This document shows positions 55,130 to 64,000 of a DNA stretch of 64,000 bases, piece after piece. The notes beneath the pieces are model-generated. The model saw nothing but the letters and a program-made list of their open reading frames with translations. It searched no databases and had not been told where the DNA came from. Made by a program: the position numbers and the translations under genes. Position 1 is the first letter of the stretch. Each line of letters begins with the position of its first letter. Origin of the DNA: Catonia carolina (Eukaryota; Arthropoda; Insecta; Hemiptera; Achilidae); the NCBI GenBank assembly GCA_035578175.1, contig JAQMRL010000004.1, forward strand, positions 75,741,901 through 75,805,900, read 5' to 3'.

Positions 55130-56208
55130 TTTTTTTACTTTATTTTGCCTTATCTGAATATTTAGGGAAGAAAAGTATTGTTTTCATGTCAGTTTTTTGA
55201 TATTGAGTTTTCACGAGAAATACATATTTTCAGGCCCCTGAACCCAAAAAAATGTTTTTAGCTGTGTATGAACAAAATATCTCAAGAATGGAATAGTGTA
55301 CAAGTTCAAACTTAGAACTTAAGTTAGGTACAACTAGTGGACCTAACACAAGTATTTTCATTAAAATCGGGTAACTGGATGTATTAATTTATTCATGAGA
55401 TTTTTTTGTGATTTTCTCAAAAAACAGGGTAAGAGAAAGTAAAAACGCAAAATGAAAATCAACCAGTTTGACTTAAAAATACGGAAAATCACTCTTTCAT
55501 GCTAAACTAGGCACTGTAGAGAAAAATTCTCTAAATAAAAGTCGTAGTTCTTTTAATTTTCTATAAATTTAGTCGTAAAATGCATATTAAGGCTGAAATC
55601 TTGAAAAATTTTATTTTTTTAGTTTTGTGAAAAAAAAACAGAAAATTTCTAATTACCGCTAAACTAAGCATTATACAAAAAAATGTTTGAAATAACAGTT
55701 GTAGGTTTTTAAATTTTCTACAACTTTGATTATATACATTTTTGCACTAAAATGCATATTTAAGTCACAATCTTAAAAAACAATTTTTTTTAACGAAAAA
55801 AACAGCCTCACCAAGAATTTCAGCAGAGATGACGTCTACCCTATCTTGTAGAGGATAAAAATTTTAGTAAATGAGGTGATTTTAAAAAAAATCGTAGGAC
55901 CCGTTTTTGAGAAAATCGCAAAAAAGTGAAAAATTACACGAATAAACTACTACTTCCGGTTGACCGATTTTGATGAAAATGTTCTTGTCGTGTCCGGTAG
56001 TGGTATGTAACTTAAGTTTCAAGTTCATACGATGTTCCGTCTTTGAGATATTCTGTTCACACACAGACCAATCGCTAAAAACATGTTTTTTGGGTTTAGG
56101 GGGGAGGTCTGAAAACGTGTAGATCCGGTGAAAACTCGGATTTCGAAAAATCGACATGAAAACAATACTTTCCTTCCTATATATTCATATAAGGAAGAGA
56201 AAGTAAAA
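55130..56208. repeat. Two R1 copies facing each other
   Basis: A + fragment (55130-55437) followed by a − copy (55440-56208) lacking the hairpin end. The − copy has a very short CA tract. Confidence 0.75.
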
Positions 56209-57115
56209 AAACCAATCCTTAGTAATCCGAAAAGCTGTGGGAATTAATCTTTTTGGATTATTCAAGTTGTTCTGTATAAAAGGAATTAAAGAAAAAAATA
56301 CACATTATGCTCAGTTAAAAATCAATAATATTATTATTTTATTTAACAATCTTTTAAAACTAATCAGAATATTCTCTTTTAATTGATAACTTCAAACACC
56401 TACAAAATATTTTCAAAAATCTTTGTACTATCAGTATACATTTAAAATAAAAATATCTTATGTGCAATATAAACTGAAATCTGATAAAAATGCTAATTGA
56501 AAACATAACTAATTCATTATTTGTTAATATTAACTTCTATCAAAACAAAGTAATAAAATATAATTTTATAATATTACAATCACACTTCATTAAAAATATC
56601 TCTCAAAGATAAAAAAAACTAAAAATTCTTTTTTTACAAAAAATACTATTATATTTACAATATAAATAAATGCATATAAAAGTTATATTTACATATAAAG
56701 CTATAAACACAAAAATGATCTAAAAAAAATTATTGGCACAAAATCAATGAATATTGATAAAAATTTGTGAACTTATATAAAAGTACAGTACTTAAAAATA
56801 AATACGGGTACCTATTATATTTTTGTGACGAGAAGGTTCATTTATAAAAATTAGGGATATATCGATTCACTGTGGCAAAAATGCTGTAATTTTGGCTTGG
56901 ACAAGTAAAAAAAAACACTTTCCAATTTGAATATTGTTTTAAATTTGATGAATTTCGTCAATAATGTTTTTGAATAAAAATAATTTGATGAATTTCGTTA
57001 TAAGATGTTAAACAATAACAGTAAATGAAAAATATCATCACAAGGTGTTGAACAAGAATGATCTTTGTCATCAATTTTGTTCAATTGTATATTGTTATTG
57101 AAATTGTAATAAAAT
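56209..57115. other. Very A+T-rich region without recognised features
   Basis: No gene, RNA or repeat family recognised. Confidence 0.45.
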
Positions 57116-57240
57116 TAAAATTTTTTATTAATCACTTACACATGTTTTAGTGAATCTACCATTTAAAAATTTCAGTTTCAAACGATATAATATACTCTGA
57201 TGATGGTGGATCCACCGAAACACGTGTTACGTGATTATAG
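57116..57240. mobile_element. Degenerate Penelope-type fold-back
   Basis: Left arm worn ('cacttacacatgttttagtg'). Right arm keeps CTGATGA, GGTGGATCCACC, GAAA and CACGTG (57197-57226), but the stem I strands no longer pair. Ribozyme presumably inactive. Confidence 0.55.
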
Positions 57241-57560
57241 TCTATCTACTGTAAGAGTACTCTGTGCTCTTATCACAACTCAATATTTTTTGTGTTTTTT
57301 GAAAAGATAGATTACAACATTTTTACCATTAAATTTTTTTGAGTTTATCCCATGAGTAAGGTTTGAGGTGGATAGCTTATACTAAAATATTATGTTATTC
57401 TTACATAGGGTGCATCCTAAATTTTATTTGTCTATTTCAATGGAAAAATAATAATTATCTTAAGTACTGGTCTGTAATTTTAAATGAATAAACTAGTATT
57501 GAGATCAATGCTAGAGATAAATACTTTAAATTATTATTTCTTATGCTATCTAGAATACTA

Positions 57561-59080
57561 TAAGGGTAATTTTTAATGTAAGAACCGATTGTGTATTGTG
57601 TCCACATGGGCTGACACATGATATCCATTCAAGGTTAGCCCCTCTTAGCCAGTTTCACACTACACCGCCATTACGTTTCACTTCTCTATCATTGTTGGTT
57701 GTGTGCTTTGTCGATCAATAATCCCACTAAACACAGAAACTCACAGCCACAAATTTTTGGGACTGGAAAAACATTCTTTTGATGATTTTTGGCAAGAGGA
57801 ACGACAATAAATGCTGAGAGCTATTTTAAACCTTATTAACCCTTCCAGTGCCATGGCCGATTCAATCGGTCACGATTGCTTGGGCGTAAATTGCCATGGC
57901 CGATCGAATCGGCTGCCAGTTTCAAACCACTGTAGTACTCTCAGTTCTCAACAGATTGTGCTGTTTTTACAGCATTTATTGCTGTACATGACCGTATATT
58001 TTTAGCCTCTTTGGATGTATGGTGACGATTTTACAAGCGATCTAACTGGCCGGTGTTCTCGTGTTGTGATGAGTCCGTTGTTGACATTTTATAACAGCGT
58101 GTATAACCTCTACTGTTGTATTTTGTGTTTAGTTTTGCAACTGGTTTTGTTAGTGATTGGTTTATTTCTTTATAATGTCGGAAGATAAATTATATTTTGG
58201 TCTTGACGATGATAAAATTTGCGAGTTAGCTTTGTGTACGGACTCTGAAAGTGAACCTGTGTTAGAAACTATACAATTGTCATTTTTTATAAATACTCAA
58301 ATTTTCTGTCGCGTCATGCTGAACTAATATCCTCAGTAAGTATGTTTGTAGTGACAATTTATAAACAAATTTAATATGGTTTTGTTCAAAATTAAATGGG
58401 CTACGTGATAGATGTGCCAACTTGTGTAAATAATATAATTATAAACTAGTTATTTTGTGTGAAAGTGAAAAAAACAATTTTCTTCGGTTGCTTGTACTGA
58501 GTTTAAATTATTTTTAAATTTTTAAAAAAAGACAAGCATTAGTTTTGACAATGTATATGCAATTCTTCATCTATTTTTAAGGTAAGACCAAAATTTCAAG
58601 ACTAGAATTATTACTTTATCTGTAATCTCATTAAACAAATATGCTTGCTTTATAGATCAAAAGTGGCTTGGCATTTTATGCACAACCATGGTGAAAAAGG
58701 GTGGCACTGAAAGGGTTAAAGCTTAGGTATTTAAAATCACTGGTGGGGACTGCCTCTATAGTGACATTGTTCTGGTTCACAATGTAGCAAGAACAAACGC
58801 GCAACTGGATAACTTTAATTGGGAATTACTGGACCCATCCACCATACATCCCTGACTTAGCACCATCAGATTTCATCTTTTCCAAAATTGGTAGAAAGTG
58901 ATGACATGTTGAAAGAAACTGTAATTAACTGGTTTAACGACTTAACAAAAATTTAGATAATAATGACTATGTAAAAAAGTAAAAAAAAAATTAATATTTT
59001 AGTTTCTGATACAATTTAAATTCATAAATAAAGTTTCTTTCACTCCATTACAGAACGTTCTTACTTAAAAATTACCCTCG
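57561..59080 (+). mobile_element. Degenerate mariner split by a TTAA MITE
   Basis: Inverted ends AGGGTAATTTTTAATGTAAG and complement of GAGGGTAATTTTTAAGTAAG, TA at both sides (57559-57560, 59081-59082). Transposase remains appear on the plus strand at 58780-58890 (NVARTNAQLDNFNWELLDP..., then LAPSDFIF after a shift). The insertion at 57840-58715 and frame breaks make it dead. Confidence 0.75.
57840..58715. mobile_element. TTAA-type MITE inside the mariner
   Basis: TTAA at 57836-57839 and 58716-58719. Ends CCCTTCCAGTGCCA and complement of CCCTTTCAGTGCCA. Hairpin TGGCCGAT/ATCGGTCA at 57854-57872. Non-coding. Confidence 0.75.
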
Positions 59081-59239
59081 TATCAAGGCAAATTGAGTAA
59101 CATTACACTACAATTATTTCAAATAATAAAAACTACAATATCTTTATGTAACAATAACTTTAAAGTAAATTTATTTGAGGCAATTTAAAGCACTTTGTTA
59201 TTATTAATCGATCAAATATTCTTAAACTTAGTGATTCTA

Positions 59240-60304
59240 TGAGAGTAGCCTGAAAAGTAATGCACACATGCTTGTGGAACGTGAACAAAATCACAAACAA
59301 AAACGCACCTGGTGACATTTGGAAGTTACACTCCTTCTCCACATGCACACACATTTTGACAGTGTTGCATTCATCGGTTTGTTTTGAGTAGCGGAAATAT
59401 GGAGGGAGACGTGCTATGTCAACAGCTTATGGTTATAAATTTTTTTACTGAAAATGTGATTACTACTGAAATTCATTGTCTTTTAAAGGATGTTAATGGT
59501 GACGATACCATTGATAGGTCTACTGTGAATTTACAAATAATAAAATTTTGTGGTTGTGAGCCTAGAAAAGTCATAATTGATGAAAAACACAGCATACATC
59601 CGATCACTGTGACAGACAATGAACATCGCAAACGCATCAATGATTTGATTAAAAATGACTGGTAAATCACTCAAAAAATTATGGCAAACCATATTGTTTA
59701 TGATGATGATGCCATTGACAAGTGTACCGTGAATCGATAAGTTATGTGAGCCTGGAAAAGCCATAATTGATGATCAAAAACACAGCATACATCTGATTGC
59801 TATCACAAATATGTCAACAATTTGATTCAAAATAACCGGCTAATCACTCATAACAATATCACAAAACAAACCATACTGGAATATCAGAGGAATGTGTTGG
59901 CTTCATTATTGAACAATTTTGAGATACTTTGAAATCTGTGAACAATGGGGTAGCAATAACCATGTCATCTTTCTGACGAGAACCGAAGAAGCTCAGCAAA
60001 TCTGAAGTTTAAACTGATTTCACATCCTCCTTACTCTCCTGATCTTGCGATTTCTATCTTTTTCCTTTACTCAAGAGACACCTTTTAAGGATGTTTCATC
60101 TTGGATTCGAGAAGTTGAAAGAATTTTTAACGAAGGCATGAAAAAACTTGTTACATGTTGGGAGAAATAAGTTAAGAATTAAGGGTGGCTATATTGAAAA
60201 TAAATCAACAATTTTAAAGCTTATAAATTGTACTATTATTTACATTTTGCCACATATCTGTTTTCGTTTGCATTCTACAAGCATTACTTTTCAGCCTATC
60301 CTAG
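59240..60304 (+). mobile_element. Degenerate mariner-like element
   Basis: Inverted ends with the common core CTGAAAAGTAATGC, TA at 59238-59239 and 60305-60306. Confidence 0.65.
59384..60175 (+). pseudogene. Mariner-type transposase remnant
   Basis: The 93-residue frame from 59384 reads MEGDVLCQQLMVINFF... and resembles a mariner N-terminus. The C-terminal HPPYSPDLAISIFF block is at about 60020-60065. Frames are broken between, and the catalytic Asp positions are not preserved. Confidence 0.55.
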
Positions 60305-60306
60305 TA

Positions 60307-61830
60307 ATTTAAGCAAATCAAATAATTTGTAATCAGCTGATTGAATGACTGGACACTGAAATTAATTCAGTTATTGAAATTAATAATTTCATGTAAAAGT
60401 AAAATACTCAGATATAAGATTTCCATCGATTTAAAAAAGCTACATTAAAAATTTATTTTACTTTTAAAATTTGATCCAACATTATTAAAATGCATGAGTG
60501 CTTTATGATTTGACTAAATATTAAGGCATAAATTGGAAGGCACATTTTATACATGTCAATACTCTAATGTTAAATTTAAGATACAAAATATACTAATGAG
60601 GAAGTCGTTTTTATGAAAAGTTAAAAAGTTATAACATATAAAAAAATTATCTCCAAGTTCATTACAACCCCTATAATAAAGGGTTGAAGTAAAAAGTTTT
60701 TATAGAACAATTATATTTCTGTAATCTTTACAATTACAAACTTAAATTTGGTATAAAATTAAAGATTAAATCAACCTCTTTTTATGTATAAGAACCTCCT
60801 TTTAATATTCCTACAAAACATATTTTTTTAAATATTTAAAATAAACATAGATAATAATTCAAGTTATATGAAAAAAGCTTTGGACACAACATAGAAGTAT
60901 AATTACACACACTTACATAAAATATATGACTTTAAATATCATAGATCTGAAGTTATAATTTTTCTTGACAGTCAAGAAATGTAAAATTGTAATTCATGGA
61001 AAATATTGAATAAAGTTTTAATGAGCACCTAGGTTAACATGGTAACACATTAATTATTATATTTTAAATATTTCCAGATATCATATGAACAATGTAATTA
61101 TACCATTGTATTCAAAACAATTTGGAATATTATTTAGCCAATAAACTAACTTTGCTAAAAAGAAAAGATTGTTTTGTATTTTCAAAGTATACACTCTGCC
61201 CTTAAAGGCAGTTTGATAGATGAAAATATTAAAATTTTAAAATTTCTATTTCTAATATAATTTTTTTTGATTTAACAATTAATAAAACTGATCGCTAATC
61301 AAACAAGGTATGTTTAAATCACCACAGTGATTAAACAAAATTAAAAAAAAAACATTGCTTTTAGTTATGAAGTTGATAAAAGAAAATATTAACTTTTTAA
61401 ATTTATTATAACATAAATTTATTATAAAAGTATAGCAAAGTACAACCTGTACTAACTTAAACTTCCTGGTTTAACAAGATATAAAAATAATTGCTAATTA
61501 AACATAATATATTTTACATCATGGCAACAATAAATTTTCAAATAAACTGTACAATCTGATTTAAAATGAAAGACTTTCACTTCAAATAAAAAAAATTCTT
61601 TTATATAAATAAGGTAACTGAAAAACTACAGGAAGAGCAACTTAAAACCACACTACCGGATTTACATGATTTACAATTTTGACATGATTTACATTTACTA
61701 CCAGATTCCATGATTTCAGATGAAAAAACTACAGCTGTTACTTAATTTTTTAGTGGTGAATGGTTTTTCCTATCGAACAAAATTACTGATCTGTTTTTTA
61801 AAATAAACTTACATTTATTTTCAGAAAAAC
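60307..61830. other. Very A+T-rich region without recognised features
   Basis: About 1.5 kb with no gene, RNA or known repeat. Confidence 0.45.
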
Positions 61831-61832
61831 TA

Positions 61833-63124
61833 CGAGGGTTATTTTTTTTTCAACCTCCGATCGTGTTTCTAAGCAAGCAGAAGGTGGGCGGTGGTGTAAT
61901 CTGCGCGTCAGGCGATTGCGCATCTCTCCTCCACACTGCCTGTGCCGGCCGCATCTTCACAGCGTCAGTTGTAGCTGAGATACGGGAGCTGAATCATTCG
62001 TTCGCTTTTTGCAAGCGGAAGGGTGTAGTGCTGCTGAAATTCATCGCAGAATGAGCCTAGTGTATGGTGAAAAAGTGTATGAGTGATGGTAGTGTACGGG
62101 AATGGTGCAGAAAATTTAAGGAAGGGCGAACCGATGTCCATGACAAAGGGGGTCAGGGACGCAAGTCCGTCGCCACTGCAGGCATTGTTGAGCGGATTGA
62201 TCAAGTGGTCAGAGACAAACGAAGGTTCACAATAAGTGAACTTTCTGCCGAATTTCCGTACATTTCAAGGTCATCTCTATACAAAATTGTGTCAAATGTC
62301 CTACGTTACCGCAAACTTTGCGCTCATTGGGTCCCGAAAATGCTTAGTGACGGCCACAAAACCCAGAGAATGATGTCTGCCATACAGTTCGTTAGTCGTT
62401 ACCATAATGAAGGGGAAGAGTTTTTAAAGTGTATCGTTACTGGCGATGAAACGTGGGTCTTGTACGACAATTCAGAAACCAAAGAACAGTCGAAGCAGTG
62501 GATGCACACATCTTCTCCAAACGAACCCAAAAAGTTTAAACGGACACTGACAAACAAGAAAACAATGGCTACTGTCTTTTGGGACCGAAGGGGAGTGTTG
62601 TTGGTTGAATTTATGGAAAAAGGAACCACTATAACAAAGGTAAGTTACTGTGAAACTTTGCGTAACCTCCGTAGAGCGATCCAGAATAAACGAAGAGGGA
62701 TGCTTTCATCTGGCGTGGTTATGATCCATGACAATGCACGACCACACTGTGCCAATGTGACCAAAGACCTTCTTAAACAGTTTAAGTGGGAAGTTTTTGA
62801 TCATCCAGCGTATAGTCCAGACCTAGCACTGAGTGATTACCACCTCTTTCGAGAATTGAAGTCGTGGTTGGGCGGGCAACGCTTCGCTACCAACGAAGAA
62901 CTTCAAGATGCTGTCCAGATGTTCCTGACCTCATTGGCGGCAAACTTCTTTGAAGAGGGTATCGAAAAGCTGGTGTCACGATACGACAAATGCCTCAATC
63001 GATTCGGCGATTATGTAGAGAAATAAGTAAAACTTTACTGTAATTTTAGTAATAAAATCATTTTTTAATCAAAATCTGTCTATTTTTTTTCCACCATCGG
63101 AGGTTGAAAAAAAAATAACCCTCG
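61833..63124 (+). mobile_element. Mariner element, nearly complete
   Basis: TA at 61831-61832 and 63125-63126. Perfect 29-base inverted termini (cgagggtta, nine T, caacctccgat). Standard mariner length of 1292 bases. Transposase frame breaks occur only near its N-terminus. Confidence 0.92.
62064..63026 (+). pseudogene. Mariner DD34D transposase, catalytic domain intact
   Basis: 320-residue frame. The catalytic triad is complete: TGDETW (Asp128 of this frame), HDNARPH (Asp223) and LSDYHLF (Asp258), with 34 residues between the last two. It ends with RYDKCLNRFGDYVEK. The usual N-terminus (EIRELNHSFAFCKRKGV, then AAEIHRRMSLVYGEK in another frame) lies upstream, separated by two frameshifts at about 62025 and 62075. 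The Met at 62064 is therefore not the native start. Full-length mariner transposases are about 345 residues. The encoded fragment lacks part of the first DNA-binding helix. Confidence 0.88.
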
Positions 63125-63126
63125 TA

Positions 63127-63444
63127 TATTTTTAATTTTAAAAATACATACATAAAAAATTTCTCTTACTTTTAAAGAATTTTCTTTCAATTTCCACGGC
63201 ATAATTAATAATTGTAGAGTTAACTTTTAACACAATTTTTTTAATAAGTTTGATACATGTGGAGAAAATTAAATTAAATTCTTTTCAGTTTATAAGACAA
63301 ACTCTATTTTTTTAAATCTCAAAAGGATAGGTTTTAAAATAGAAAGAAACGTAACGTTTTTATTTTTAAAAAAAATCAAGGAGTAATCACAAATAGTTAT
63401 CAAGGTATGTTTGTCTAAATTAATATAGCAAAGTATAGAGTTCA
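63127..63444. other. A+T-rich region without recognised features
   Basis: Nothing recognised. Confidence 0.4.
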
Positions 63445-63448
63445 TTAA

Positions 63449-64000
63449 CCCTTTCAGTACCGATGTCTGGGAAACCGGACATTGATATTTTTACTTTCTC
63501 TTGCCTATATGAATATATAGGAAGGAAAGTATTGTTTTCATGTCGATTTTTCGAAATCGAGTTTTCACTGGATCTATACGTTTTCAGACCCCCTGAACCC
63601 AAAAAACATGTTTTTAGCGATTGGTCTGTGTGTGTGTGTGTGTGTGTGTCTGTTGTGAACAGAATATCTCAAGAACGGAACATCGTACGAACTTGAAACT
63701 TGAAACTTAAGTTACATACCACTACCGGACGCGACACGAACATTTTCATCAAAATCGGTCAACCGGAAGTAGTAGTTTATTCGTATAATTTTTCAGTTTT
63801 TTGCGATTTTCTCAAAAACTGGTCCTACGATTTTTTTTAAAATCGCCTATTTTACTCAATTTTTTATTCTCTACAAGATAGGGTAGGCGCCATGTTTGCT
63901 GAAATTCTCGGTGAGGCTGTTTTCACGTAAAAACGTTGTTTTTTAAGATTACGGCTTTAATATAAATTTTAGCGCAAAAACTTATATAATAAAAGTTGTA
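63449..64000. mobile_element. TTAA-type element, left end, running off the window
   Basis: TTAA at 63445-63448 followed by CCCTTTCAGTACCGATG and a hairpin ATGTCTGG/CCGGACAT (63463-63482). An R1 copy interrupts it at about 63490. Confidence 0.65.
63490..64000 (+). repeat. R1 copy, 5' part, running off the window
   Basis: Starts TACTTTCTCTTGCC, (TG)n at about 63626-63649, and follows R1 order to the window edge. Very close to the copy at 6601. Confidence 0.85.

Noticed and set aside
57196..57240. Active hammerhead at the third Penelope-type site
   Set aside because: The core is present, but the stem I strands do not pair and the left arm is worn.

Overview
This is a TE-saturated, A+T-rich animal nuclear window, most likely insect. 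It has spliced genes with GT-AG introns, (CA)n, (AAT)n and poly(A) tracts, tRNA-derived SINEs, and mariner, TTAA-type, hAT, P-like, RTE, Penelope-like and LTR elements. I cannot name the species. Almost every open frame in the window belongs to a mobile element. The one host gene I can build with confidence is a four-coding-exon UPF0235 (C15orf40-type) gene on the + strand at 48397-55009. Its exons are too short to show up as long ORFs.

Layout. 0-13 kb: copies of an abundant ~0.95 kb interspersed element (called R1 here), a fold-back mariner derivative (3812-4748), TTAA MITEs (7959-8522, 9844-10468), tRNA SINEs, a pogo/Tigger DNA-binding remnant and a deleted mariner (10906-11617). 13-24 kb: a broken IS630-type transposon split by microsatellites (13372-14959), an R1 copy carrying two younger insertions (19127-21418), and a TTAA element (21510-23890) that has swallowed a SINE and an R1 copy whose end is amplified into a 60-bp array. 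24.5-31.3 kb: a 5'-truncated RTE retrotransposon with target duplication. Next to it lies a ~400-bp AAC-tailed retroposon (R2), itself split by a young LTR element that encodes Gag but no Pol. 31-38 kb: R1, a Penelope-type fold-back with a hammerhead ribozyme motif, a TTAA MITE, and a 2.7-kb hAT element filled with three other insertions. 38-47 kb: MITEs, a deleted P-element-like transposon (39575-41439), R2 copies and LINE tails. 48-55 kb: the host gene, whose second coding intron holds a ~950-bp palindrome with hammerhead motifs. 55-64 kb: degenerate and nearly complete mariners, TTAA MITEs and R1.

The target duplications give a clear order of events. The LTR element is younger than R2 at 27.5 kb. 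The hAT element sits inside an R2 copy and is older than, or came along with, the R1, mariner and truncated R2 copies inside it. At least five DNA-transposon groups, two SINE families, R2, RTE and the LTR element have been active. Most of the interest lies in how these non-autonomous elements are built: hammerhead cores, fold-backs, hairpins inside TTAA termini, a Gag-only LTR element, and a palindromic 8-mer (TAGGCCTA) that seems to appear de novo.
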